A DNA stretch of 64,000 nt. It comes from Luteolibacter sp. Y139. GTDB taxonomy: Bacteria; Verrucomicrobiota; Verrucomicrobiia; Verrucomicrobiales; Akkermansiaceae. Positions 16,749 to 24,086 of the stretch are shown here, piece after piece; positions within the stretch are counted from its first letter, which is position 1; every line of letters starts with the position of its first letter. The DNA is taken from contig NZ_JBBUKT010000005.1 in assembly GCF_038066715.1 (NCBI RefSeq), forward strand, positions 62,001 through 126,000, written 5' to 3'. The notes under the pieces are model-generated. The model was not told the origin of the DNA and ran no database searches. It saw only the letters and a list, made by a program, of their open reading frames with translations. A program made the translations under genes and the position numbers.

Positions 16749-18002
16749 CTACTTCGGGGTGGCGAATTCGGTGGGGTTCTTGGCTTTCCAGTCGGGGAAC
16801 TGGTCCCACATGAGGAGGCGCTCGCGGAGGAATTTTTCGAGGGTGGCGGCTTCGTCGGCGGAGGTGGATTGGGGGAAGATGACGATGGAGCCGCCGATGG
16901 GCATGAGGCCCTTGCCGGTGACCTGGCAGCCGGCCTGGGTGAGGGTGTCGATGAAGCGGCGGTGGGGCTTGGCGGGGTCGAGGAGACGGAGGAGGCCGGG
17001 GTGAACGGCGAGGACGTGGGAGTTCTTCATGCCGTGCGCGGGGTCGCGGACCGGGGGCTTGTCGCCGGTGAGGACGAGGGGGGTGAACTTGACGAGGGTG
17101 ACGGGTGTCTGGGTGTCGGATGGTGCGGTCTGGTGGAGGAGGCACCATTGGGCGACGGGGGCGAGGCCGTAGAGGGTGGTTTTTTCGACGTTGGCTTCGT
17201 AGTCGATCCATGAGGTGTCGACGGATTCGTTCGGCTGGCAGTCGAAGATCCAGCCTTCGGAAGTGCTATTCTCGAGTTCGCTGATGGAGCCGCCCATGAG
17301 GCTATTGGCGGCGTGATTGATGGAGACGCCGATGGAGTCGGGGGACTGGGTTGTTAGATCGGTGGCGAGGCGGTCGAGCTCGGCTTGTTTGACGCGCTGG
17401 GGATCGAGGCGGGTCCTGGTGGTTTTCTGGGTGATGAATTCGGTGAGGCCGGGTGTGCCCTGCTGGCGGAAGTCGTGATACTCGGGGAGATCGGGGGTGG
17501 TGGTGACGAGCTTCTGGAGGAGGATGGTGGATTGGCCCTTGGCGAGCCAGCTGGCGGCGATGACCCAGCGGTTCGGGATGAGGGTGGGGCACTGGGCGAC
17601 GGTGAGGAGGGAGCGGCCGGCGGTGAGGAAGCCCTTCGGCGTGGTGATGTCGAGGTGCTGGACGTAGTTGGAGTTCTTACTGGGCCAACTGGAGTCGGAG
17701 TGGGCTTCCCAGGCATCGGGGGTGCCGGCGGAGGTGATGAGGTGTTCGTCGGGGGTGCCGGTGGGTTTGTCTTTCTTGAAGGTGAGGTGTTTTTTGACTT
17801 TGCCGGCGGTGATGAGCTTGTTGATGCGGTCCTCGAATTCGGGGGTGGTGAGTTTGCCATTGAAGGTGGCATTGCCGATGGCGGCGGCGGTCTTGGGGTC
17901 GGTGCCGATGAGTTGCCACTCGATGGAATCTGCCTGCGCGCGAGGGAGGAGTGCGGCGGTGATGGTGGTGAGGAAGAGGGCGATGAGGCGGAGGGTGGGC
18001 AT
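16749..18002 (-). CDS. Secreted hypothetical protein (417 aa)
   Basis: Signal peptide MPTLRLIALFLTTITAALLP with likely cleavage after AQA (about residue 24). The mature protein has a central 'ITTPKGFLTAGRSLLTVAQC' region and a C-terminal part with 'GKGLMPIGGSIVIFPQSTSA', which looks like an alpha/beta pair of related halves. I found no catalytic signature. An octamer-related TTGTTAGA lies in its codons (about 17349). The nearest upstream gene on this strand is the frameshifted family member at 18138. Confidence 0.75.
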   Translation of the reverse strand: MPTLRLIALFLTTITAALLPRAQADSIEWQLIGTDPKTAAAIGNATFNGKLTTPEFEDRINKLITAGKVKKHLTFKKDKPTGTPDEHLITSAGTPDAWEAHSDSSWPSKNSNYVQHLDITTPKGFLTAGRSLLTVAQCPTLIPNRWVIAASWLAKGQSTILLQKLVTTTPDLPEYHDFRQQGTPGLTEFITQKTTRTRLDPQRVKQAELDRLATDLTTQSPDSIGVSINHAANSLMGGSISELENSTSEGWIFDCQPNESVDTSWIDYEANVEKTTLYGLAPVAQWCLLHQTAPSDTQTPVTLVKFTPLVLTGDKPPVRDPAHGMKNSHVLAVHPGLLRLLDPAKPHRRFIDTLTQAGCQVTGKGLMPIGGSIVIFPQSTSADEAATLEKFLRERLLMWDQFPDWKAKNPTEFATPK

Positions 18003-18137
18003 GGGCGTGGATGAAGATGCTAGAGGAAGAGGTTTGACCGCGGATTTCGCGGATGGAAGGCAGGATTTGGGAAGAGGGGGCGGGAAGAGTATGGAGCTAC
18101 TATGATGGTAGTAGGTGTGGGAGGTGGGTCCAGGGCT

Positions 18138-18579
18138 TTAGATGCGAGGGTGATGCTCGGCGTTCCCGGGGGGTTTCTGTTTCTTCATGCGCTGCCAGCG
18201 CCAGGTGAGGAGGACGGTCCACGCGAGGATGTAGAAAAGGATGACGAGCCAGTAGGCGATGCCGACGCTGGCGACCTGAAAGGTGGGGGGTCGAGCCACC
18301 TATTCGCCGGGTGGGAGGTGGGAACCATGGGGTGTCCGGTGCGAATGAGATGGAGTGCGATTGGACCCGGCCGAGGGGGCCGTGGCCGGGTGAATAGGTA
18401 TTTTTCGATGCCCAGAGTGAGCAACTGGCGCTGCCGAGGCCATACCAGGTTCCCGTACCGAGACGGACGCTCGCGGAATCGCTGTAGCCGTCGTGGCTTC
18501 TGTCCCATGCCCAGATGAGGAAGCTGAGGAGAAAGAGGCCGAGCCAGAGGGTCTTCCAGTGATGGATGGGGCGCGGCAT
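18138..18579 (-). pseudogene. Two-transmembrane family member, type A, frameshifted
   Basis: The first ~100 codons read normally: MPRPIHHWKTLWLG block, TM1 (LFLLSFLIWAWD), ectodomain. After a run of six C on the coding strand (plus-strand G run 18285-18290) the frame runs into nonsense ending at 18100. Reading with five C instead gives the expected family end: STPTFQVASVGIAYWLVILF, then an AWTVLLTWRWQRMKK tail, and a stop at 18138-18140. A one-base insertion in a homopolymer, either a real mutation, a phase-variable tract or a sequencing error, explains this. Confidence 0.75.
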
Positions 18580-18601
18580 TGGGGGAATGTGGGGGGAGAA
18601 G

Positions 18602-18680
18602 TGGCGGGTGATTGATTGACTTGAGCCGGATGGATCAGGAATCGTCAGTGGCTATTCTTCGCTTCAGGAAGTTGGGATCC
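18602..18680. repeat. Interspersed repeat 'GAGCCGGATGGATCAGGAAT', copy 3
   Basis: TGATTGATTGACTTGAGCCGGATGGATCAGGAATCGTCAG and onward matches the copies at 3612-3700 and 9428-9530. Here it overlaps the 3' end of the gene at 18635-19138 and supplies about the last dozen codons and its stop. Confidence 0.7.
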
Positions 18681-19138
18681 GTGGAGCGGTTCTGGACTGG
18701 TGGGGGCTGCGGTTGGGTTTGCGGTTTTGTGATGGCTGCGATGTCGGCGTTGGCTTCGGCCTGGGCTTTGGCGAGGGCTTTCATTTCCTGCCGGCGCCAG
18801 GCGAGGAAGGTGAGCCAGAGGAGGAAGAAGAGGAGGATGAGATACCAGTGGGCGAAGACGAGAAAGAGGTAGTCGTAGCCGTATGCCTTGAAGTCGGAGG
18901 GCGGGCCGAATGGGGACTGGTGGAGATAGAGCTTCTCCGTGACGGCATAGTGGCCGGGATAGCCATTGGCATCCCAGAGGAAGGCGATCTTTCCGCCGCC
19001 TTGTCCCACGGCCATCCAGGGGCCGAGGGGAGTGTAGTCGAGGGATAGCAAGGAGCGCAGCCAGGCGAAGCCGAGGGCGAGGAGGACGATGATGCCGAGC
19101 CAGAAGGTTTTCCAGTGATGGATGGGGCGCGGGGTCAT
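18635..19138 (-). CDS. Two-transmembrane paralog family, type A, with extended tail
   Basis: 167 residues. MTPRPIHHWKTFWLG block, TM1 about 12-30, exported region about 31-90, TM2 about 91-112 (FAHWYLILLFFLLWLTFLAW). The cytoplasmic tail is longer than usual: QEMKALAKAQAEANADIAA (coiled-coil-like), a Pro/Gln stretch, then a terminal FLKRRIATDDS encoded by the interspersed repeat at 18602-18680. The original stop was probably lost or displaced by the repeat. Confidence 0.75.
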   Translation of the reverse strand: MTPRPIHHWKTFWLGIIVLLALGFAWLRSLLSLDYTPLGPWMAVGQGGGKIAFLWDANGYPGHYAVTEKLYLHQSPFGPPSDFKAYGYDYLFLVFAHWYLILLFFLLWLTFLAWRRQEMKALAKAQAEANADIAAITKPQTQPQPPPVQNRSTDPNFLKRRIATDDS

Positions 19139-19145
19139 AGGGGGT

Positions 19146-19172
19146 GAACGTCGAACTCTGAACTCTGAACTG
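19146..19172. repeat. Heptameric tandem repeat (GAACTCT type)
   Basis: GAACGTC GAACTCT GAACTCT GAACT, the unit repeating every seven bases, lies directly upstream of the start of the gene at 18635-19138 and next to the 3' end of the gene at 19174. Confidence 0.65.
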
Positions 19173-19173
19173 G

Positions 19174-19371
19174 CTATGGTCTCTTGAGGTGGGCGTCGCA
19201 GAGGAGGCCGGCGAGGGCGGTGATGCTGCCGATGACGAGGTAGTGCATGCCGAGGTCGGCGAGGGGCAGGGAGAAGGCGGAATGATCGCCGCTGCCGATG
19301 GCGATGAAGGCGATCCCGGCGATGATGAGCAGGGTGGTGGCGATCTCGAGTGCTCGGACGAGGGCACGCAT
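19174..19371 (-). CDS. Small two-span membrane protein (65 aa)
   Basis: 65 residues with two hydrophobic spans (about 9-28, IATTLLIIAGIAFIAIGSG, and 42-60, MHYLVIGSITALAGLLCDA) and a short C-terminal HLKRP. It lacks the Trp-rich TM1 and Arg-rich tail of the large paralog family and is probably unrelated. It lies 35 bases upstream of, and on the same strand as, the gene at 18635-19138. Confidence 0.65.
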   Translation of the reverse strand: MRALVRALEIATTLLIIAGIAFIAIGSGDHSAFSLPLADLGMHYLVIGSITALAGLLCDAHLKRP

Positions 19372-19552
19372 GGTGTGATGCTAGGGGATGTGCGGGGTGA
19401 GGGCAATGATGGGATTTTGCCGGGAGGGTGGGAGGACTGTTCTTTTTTTTGCGGGGCTTGGAAGGTGGTAAGAGAGGAGTGTCGCGACTCGTCAGGGGTG
19501 TGGCATGGAAGGCGGAGGATTCGCGGGATGGGAGCGGTCTGTGGGAGAGGGA

Positions 19553-19590
19553 GTTTGCTAGTTTGCTAGTTTTCAGTTTTTAGTTTTCAG
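19553..19590. repeat. Heptameric tandem repeat (AGTTTTC type)
   Basis: TTTGCT AGTTTGCT AGTTTTC AGTTTTT AGTTTTC AG followed by 'AGGAAAGGCATG'. The same repeat and right-hand 'GGAAAGGCATG' recur at 37864-37895, 50870-50910, 52091-52135, 58078-58112 and 58608-58630. Confidence 0.65.
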
Positions 19591-19635
19591 AAGGAGGAAA
19601 GGCATGGGGAATCTGGCACAGACGGAGGGGAAGGG

Positions 19636-20121
19636 ATGATGCGGCCGATTTATCGCTCGGTTGCATTTTGGATGGGATTGTTCGTGCTGGTGTTCCTGGG
19701 GTGGGCGTGGCGGTATTCGTATGGGAGGGGGACGGAGGTTTATCGGGTGGTGACGCTGGAGGATGCGGGGCCGATGGGTCCGATGAGCCACCCGATGCCG
19801 CGGGCGCTGTATGATGACGGGGTGTCGCTGGATAGCGGGAGGATGGTGCTTTCCTACACGAGGGTGGTGAAGGTGGAGCCGGGGTTCCGGGTGGATCGCA
19901 CGGGGGTGAGTCACATGCACTATGCGCCGGAGCTGGGTGGGAAGGTGCCGGCGTTCCGGGCGGGAGGGTATCGCGATGCGGAGGTGGCGATGGCGACGGT
20001 GTGGCGGTATCGGGTGGAGGTGCCGGTGTGGGCGATGGCGGGGATCTGGGTGATGGTGTGGTGCGGGGTGCTGTGGTGGCGGTGGAGGAGGATGAAGAGG
20101 AGTGGCGTATGTGATGGGTGA
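19636..20121 (+). CDS. Two-transmembrane paralog family, type A variant
   Basis: 161 residues: MMRPIYRSVAFWMG, TM1 about 11-27 (LFVLVFLGWAWRYS), exported domain about 30-125 with a GPMGPMSHPMP stretch, TM2 about 130-150 (VWAMAGIWVMVWCGVLWW), tail WRRMKRSG. It is the only plus-strand member in the left arm and the N-terminal block is partly diverged. Confidence 0.75.
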   Translation: MMRPIYRSVAFWMGLFVLVFLGWAWRYSYGRGTEVYRVVTLEDAGPMGPMSHPMPRALYDDGVSLDSGRMVLSYTRVVKVEPGFRVDRTGVSHMHYAPELGGKVPAFRAGGYRDAEVAMATVWRYRVEVPVWAMAGIWVMVWCGVLWWRWRRMKRSGVCDG

Positions 20122-20265
20122 AACAGCCTCGGGCTGGCGGTGGGAACGAACCGCAGAGTGGCGGAGGATGGATGGGGCTTGCGGCAAGGTGGAAGGGGTA
20201 GCTACTGTGTTTCTAGTAGATGTGGTCCCATGCCGGTTCGGCGGGGTGGCTTGCTGCTGGTCTTG

Positions 20266-20601
20266 TCAGGGGGTGATGATCATGGTGGCGAGTCCGGTGA
20301 AGTAGGGGAGGATGGAGGATAGCATGCCGATCTTCGCGAGGCGGCTGGTGGCGGGATGGATCCATGCGATGACGGCGGGGATGCCGCCGGCGAAGAGGGC
20401 GAAGATGGAGATTTGGCTGAGGCCGAGGTGGAGGAATTCGAGCCGGTAGGGTTCGCCGGGCCGGACTTGGAGAAGGTAGGCGGCGGTGAAGGCGATGGCG
20501 GCGAGATTTGAGAGGACTCCGGCGATGATGGAGAGGCGGGCGGAGTGCCGGAAGAGGGGTGGCATGGGTGAGCGGGCGGGTGGTTTGTTAGATCGGTTCA
20601 C
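20266..20601 (-). CDS. Three-span membrane protein (up to 111 aa)
   Basis: Hydrophobic spans near 24-44, 57-82 (LSQISIFALFAGGIPAVIAWI) and 90-108. The frame opens at 20601, overlapping the end of the family gene at 20588 by 14 bases, which would allow translational coupling; an internal ATG at 20565 (MPPLFRHS) is a good alternative. It has no similarity to the two-TM family. Confidence 0.65.
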   Translation of the reverse strand: MNRSNKPPARSPMPPLFRHSARLSIIAGVLSNLAAIAFTAAYLLQVRPGEPYRLEFLHLGLSQISIFALFAGGIPAVIAWIHPATSRLAKIGMLSSILPYFTGLATMIITP

Positions 20602-21055
20602 CTTGTTCCGATGGGGGTGCGGGGGCGTGGGTGATGAGGCGGGTTTTGCGGCGTTGCCACCAGAGAAGGGTGGCTAACAGGAGGGCGAGGTAGAGGAGGA
20701 TGATGAGCCACCAGGCGATGCGGAGGGAGTGGAAGACGTGGCCGGAGGAAATCCGGTGGGCGTGGTGAAGTGCCTGGGGGAAGAGTGGCTGTGCCTCAGC
20801 GGGCAGGGCTCGGGCGGGGAGGGTGTAGTGATCGTAGTAGAAGCCGGGGGCGGTCCAATGGCCGGGGGCGTAGGTGATGGCCTGGAGGTGGAGGGAGCGG
20901 CCTTCGTCGCTGATGTCGAGGATGTGATCGCCGAGGGTGATGCCGATGCTGCTGAAGTTCGTCAGGGCATTGAGCCAGGCCCAGAGGAGGAAGAGCAGGC
21001 CGGGGAGGGCGAGCCAGAGGAGGCGGGAGCGGTGGAGGGCCGGGGCGGGCTTCAC
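20588..21055 (-). CDS. Two-transmembrane paralog family, type B-like
   Basis: 155 residues. HRSRLLWLALPGLLFLLWAWL forms the N-terminal block and TM1. The ectodomain contains 'ITLGDHILDISDEGRSLHLQ' and 'YAPGHWTAPGF', also present in the protein at 21069-21572, so these two form a close ectodomain pair. TM2 about 112-135 (AWWLIILLYLALLLATLLWW), tail QRRKTRLITH. The stop TAA lies within the sequence ATCTAACAA. Confidence 0.78.
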   Translation of the reverse strand: MKPAPALHRSRLLWLALPGLLFLLWAWLNALTNFSSIGITLGDHILDISDEGRSLHLQAITYAPGHWTAPGFYYDHYTLPARALPAEAQPLFPQALHHAHRISSGHVFHSLRIAWWLIILLYLALLLATLLWWQRRKTRLITHAPAPPSEQGEPI

Positions 21056-21068
21056 GGGTGGGTGGCTG

Positions 21069-21572
21069 TTAGAGAAGGCCGTTGGTGGAGGTGGGGTCGT
21101 GCGAGGGGATGGGCGGAGTGGTGGTGAGGCGGGTCTTGCGGCGTTGCCACCAGGAGAGGGTGACTAACAGGAGGGTGGCGTAGAGAAGGATGATGGGCCA
21201 GTAGGCGAGGTGGATCATCCAGCCGGTGTAGGTGGAATTGCTCCGGTCTTCGTGGTGGAAGGGTTGGGAGAAGAGGCGGTACCAGTTGGGACGAAGCCCG
21301 GGTTGATTGTAGCGGCGATAGGAGGAGAAGCCGGGGGCGGTCCATTTTCCCGGGCGGTAGGTGCCGGGGTCGATGCAGAGGGTGCGGCCTTCGTCGGCAA
21401 TGCGGAGGATGTGATCGCCGAGGGTGAGGCGGATGCCGTGGTTGTAGTCGGGGTCATTGAGCCATCCCGAGAGGAGGAAGAGGAGCCCGGGGAGGGCGAA
21501 CCAGAGGAGGCGGGAGCGGTAGAAGGGACGGGGATGGGTGTGGGAAGGCGGATGCACCGGGTGTGAGTCCAA
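21069..21572 (-). CDS. Two-transmembrane paralog family, type B-like
   Basis: 167 residues with an extended N-terminus (MDSHPVHPPSHTHP) before RPFYRSRLLWFALPGLLFLL. Ectodomain motifs 'LTLGDHILRIADEGRTL' and 'YRPGKWTAPGF' match the downstream neighbour at 20588. TM2 about 118-140, tail QRRKTRLTTT. Its stop codon is the TAA inside a TCTAACAG octamer (21066-21073). The start could be a later residue nearer RPFYRSR, since no clear ribosome-binding site was identified. Confidence 0.75.
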   Translation of the reverse strand: MDSHPVHPPSHTHPRPFYRSRLLWFALPGLLFLLSGWLNDPDYNHGIRLTLGDHILRIADEGRTLCIDPGTYRPGKWTAPGFSSYRRYNQPGLRPNWYRLFSQPFHHEDRSNSTYTGWMIHLAYWPIILLYATLLLVTLSWWQRRKTRLTTTPPIPSHDPTSTNGLL

Positions 21573-21604
21573 CAGAAATGACGGGCGGGTGCAATGGGGC
21601 GCGA

Positions 21605-21679
21605 GGGATGGGGTGAGGCGTGGGATGGGGTGAGGCGTGGGATGGGGTGAGGCGTGGGATGGGGTGAGGCGTGGGATGG
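21605..21679. repeat. 17-bp tandem repeat
   Basis: About four and a half copies of GATGGGGTGAGGCGTGG in perfect tandem, just upstream of the plus-strand GAF protein and beyond the 5' end of the minus-strand gene at 21069. Copy number may vary between strains. Confidence 0.85.
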
Positions 21680-21781
21680 AGGTTCGCGTTCTCTCTCATC
21701 TTTTTTTGATCGTGGCGGGCGCTTTGGCTTTGCGTGCCGTGGTTGAAAAGGGTTTCTGTCGGACAGCCGTATTGAATCGCG

Positions 21782-22321
21782 ATGTCCGAAATTTCACTGC
21801 CCACTTGCGCTAGTCCGGAACGGTTGAAGGCGCTGTATCGTTATGGTGTATTGGATACGCCGAAGGAGGAGGAGTATGATCGGCTGGTGCAGCTGGTGAC
21901 GGAGGTGTTCGATGTGCCGATCGCGGCGATCAGTTTCGTGGATGAGCACCGGCAGTGGTTCAAGGCGGAGGTGGGGTTGTATTGCCGGGAGACGCCGCTG
22001 ACGTGCTCGATCTGCGCGCATGCGGTGGAGTCGGGGAAGGATCTCTTCATCGTGCGGGATGCGCATTGCGATCTGCGGACGCTGGACTCGAAGCTGACGG
22101 TGGCATCTTACATCCGCTTTTACGCGGGGGCGGTGATGCGTTCGCACGATGGGCATGCGCTGGGGACGCTGCTGCTGGTGGACCGGAAGGCGCGGGATTT
22201 CTCGGAGACGGATGGGCGGCTGTTGCAGACGCTGGCGCGACAGGTGGTGCTGCTGGTGGAGAACCGGATGATGAGCGTGGCGCTGACGAGCGTGGGGAAT
22301 CTGGCGAACAAGGGGGAGTGA
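21782..22321 (+). CDS. GAF-domain protein
   Basis: 179 residues, almost entirely one GAF domain. The N-terminal 'ERLKALYRYGVLDTPKEEEY' helix and 'DVPIAAISFVDEHRQWFKAE' are hallmarks of the GAF domains found at the front of signalling kinases and diguanylate cyclases; the 'TPLTCSICAHAVESGKDLFIV' segment is also typical. No output domain follows, so it is a stand-alone sensor or regulator, cytoplasmic. The ligand is unknown. The start is the ATG at 21782. Confidence 0.9.
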   Translation: MSEISLPTCASPERLKALYRYGVLDTPKEEEYDRLVQLVTEVFDVPIAAISFVDEHRQWFKAEVGLYCRETPLTCSICAHAVESGKDLFIVRDAHCDLRTLDSKLTVASYIRFYAGAVMRSHDGHALGTLLLVDRKARDFSETDGRLLQTLARQVVLLVENRMMSVALTSVGNLANKGE

Positions 22322-22445
22322 GGGGTTTTTTGCTGGGGAATGCGGATGGGGATGGGGCTTGTTGCGGGGGATCGCACTCAGGGCCTTGTGTCCGGCGATT
22401 TTTCAGACAGGTTGGGGGCATCAACCTGATTTTTCGAAACGAGCC

Positions 22446-23081
22446 GTGAAAACGATCCGACCTATTTTTGCCACGCCGGCTTTTGCTTGCAGCCTGATTT
22501 TCGCGGGGTTGTCCGCGGTGCCGGGATTGCGCGCCGAGGGGGAGACGCCGACTCCTGCTCCTGTTCCCGCACCTGTCACTCCTGCTCCTACCACTCCCAC
22601 TGAAGCCACGCCTGAAGCGTCGAAGGAATACGAAGCCATGATCCCGATCATCAAGAAGCACGCGGAACTCTGCTCGGATGCGCAGCTGAAGATGGACTTC
22701 GACAAGGTGCTGCCGTATGTGCCGAAGAAGCTGCTGGAGACGATGGGCGGCGCGGAGTTGCTGAAGACGCGACTGGATCAGGCGAGCACGATGCTGAAGA
22801 GCCGCGGGGTGACGATCGATTCGGCGAAGATCGGCACGCCACAGGTGCCGAAGAATCACGGCGGGGTCCTGGTGAGCCTGGTGCCGATGGAGACGATGAT
22901 GACGACGCCGCAGGGGAAGATCATCGCGAGCTCGCACATGATCGCGATCTCGGAGGACAAGGGCGCGAGCTGGGTCTTCGTGGATACGGCGACGGTGAAC
23001 GAGGACAAGCTGGGGACGCTCTACCCGGCGCTGAAGGGGAAGGTGGATATCCCGATGGCGACGGCGCGGAAGGGGGAGTGA
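22446..23081 (+). CDS. Secreted hypothetical protein (211 aa, GTG start)
   Basis: With GTG at 22446 the protein begins KTIRPIFATPAFACSLIFAG, a good signal peptide with cleavage near LRAEG (about 32). A Pro/Thr/Ala-rich linker (about 33-57) is followed by an alpha/beta domain with 'YEAMIPIIKKHAEL', 'VLVSLVPMETMMTTPQGKII' and 'GASWVFVDTATVNED'. This resembles exported verrucomicrobial DUF-type proteins, but no family is named. The ORF is open upstream to 22359 without signal features. Confidence 0.75.
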   Translation: MKTIRPIFATPAFACSLIFAGLSAVPGLRAEGETPTPAPVPAPVTPAPTTPTEATPEASKEYEAMIPIIKKHAELCSDAQLKMDFDKVLPYVPKKLLETMGGAELLKTRLDQASTMLKSRGVTIDSAKIGTPQVPKNHGGVLVSLVPMETMMTTPQGKIIASSHMIAISEDKGASWVFVDTATVNEDKLGTLYPALKGKVDIPMATARKGE

Positions 23082-23124
23082 GGGTGGGGTGAATTCTTGA
23101 GATGAGGGGTAAGAGCACCACGAC

Positions 23125-23157
23125 CCTCCGGTGCAGCGGGCATAGCCGCACCGGAGG
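23125..23157. terminator. Hairpin, possible terminator
   Basis: CCTCCGGTGC (23125-23134) pairs perfectly with GCACCGGAGG (23148-23157) around a 13-base loop. It lies 44 bases after the end of the gene at 22446-23081 and 80 bases after the end of the minus-strand gene at 23237. No T tract follows on either strand, so it may be a bidirectional structure or a repeat. Confidence 0.35.
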
Positions 23158-23236
23158 ATGGGGAGCGGAAGAAAATGGATGATGCGAGGGCTGCTGCCGG
23201 GGCTTCATCCCGTTCGCCGGCGGTGCTTGCGGAAAT

Positions 23237-24061
23237 CTATCGATGAGCGGGTGAACCGTATTTCTGCACCATGAACTGTGTATCAATTGTGGAGATCCGG
23301 CGGTTCCAACCGACCGAGACATTATTCCGCGTGAGCTGTTTGGGGACCGGATAGTGCATGATGGAGTGCAGGTCCGCGTTGGGGGTTCCAGTCATTGGTC
23401 CCGTGTATTTATTGAGAACGTTGGTTCGGATCTTCGCTATGTCCCACCCGTTCGGTGGGCCGCTATAGTAGCGGATTACGGCGGCCTCGTTCCAGACAAT
23501 GGGGGATTTGGGGTGTTGATGCTCGTGTTTCAGGCCCAGGGCGTGCCCGAACTCATGCAAGACCACACGGCGGACATCATCTTCCGGGCTGTATTGGTTG
23601 ATGGCCAGATTCATCGTCGGAGCTTTTTTGCCGTATGCGTCGCAGCTGGTGCCGATGTAAGACCAGTGGCCTCCGTCGGGGTCGAAACCCACATGGAAGT
23701 CGGCATCGGTATCTGCACTGACCTGGGTGAAGGTGACGTTACACGTGCGAGTCCAGTCCCGGACCTGGGACATCACCATCTGGTGAACTGCGGGTGGTCC
23801 GTTCAAGAAGCTCACAGTGAAGCTGTGCTTGTTTTTCCAGAAGAATCTCGGATCCCCGAAAGCCTTGGAGTCGCTGGTGCCCTCAGGAGCGATACACGGA
23901 ATATCGAGGATACTCGCGGCGGGCTGTTTACCGGTGACGGGACCGGCTGCAGCCGCAGCCGTTGCCGTGGCAGAGTCGATGGAGTTTGGCTTGGTGCATG
24001 AGGCGGTGAAAAAGAGTGTTCCGAAGAGTAACAGTGATGCGGCTAAAGTGGAGGATTTCAT
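23237..24061 (-). CDS. Astacin-like metalloprotease lipoprotein
   Basis: 274 residues. Lipoprotein signal with Cys22 (lipobox TASC), then an Ala-rich linker and a catalytic domain. HEFGHALGLKHEH begins at His169 (HExxHxxGxxHE zinc site) and SIMHYP gives the metzincin Met-turn, both as in astacins (M12A). 'DWTRTCNVTFTQVSADTDAD' is the typical pre-zinc segment. Likely anchored to a membrane and acting on extracytoplasmic proteins. It starts 25 bases after the trypsin-like gene, on the same strand, so they are probably cotranscribed. Confidence 0.88.
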   Translation of the reverse strand: MKSSTLAASLLLFGTLFFTASCTKPNSIDSATATAAAAAGPVTGKQPAASILDIPCIAPEGTSDSKAFGDPRFFWKNKHSFTVSFLNGPPAVHQMVMSQVRDWTRTCNVTFTQVSADTDADFHVGFDPDGGHWSYIGTSCDAYGKKAPTMNLAINQYSPEDDVRRVVLHEFGHALGLKHEHQHPKSPIVWNEAAVIRYYSGPPNGWDIAKIRTNVLNKYTGPMTGTPNADLHSIMHYPVPKQLTRNNVSVGWNRRISTIDTQFMVQKYGSPAHR

Positions 24062-24086
24062 GGGATGAGTTAATTGCGGATTGGGG

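Noticed and set aside
21605-21679. 17-bp tandem array as a CRISPR or plasmid-type iteron set
   Set aside because: No unique spacers, no replication protein next to it, and direct head-to-tail units without gaps.
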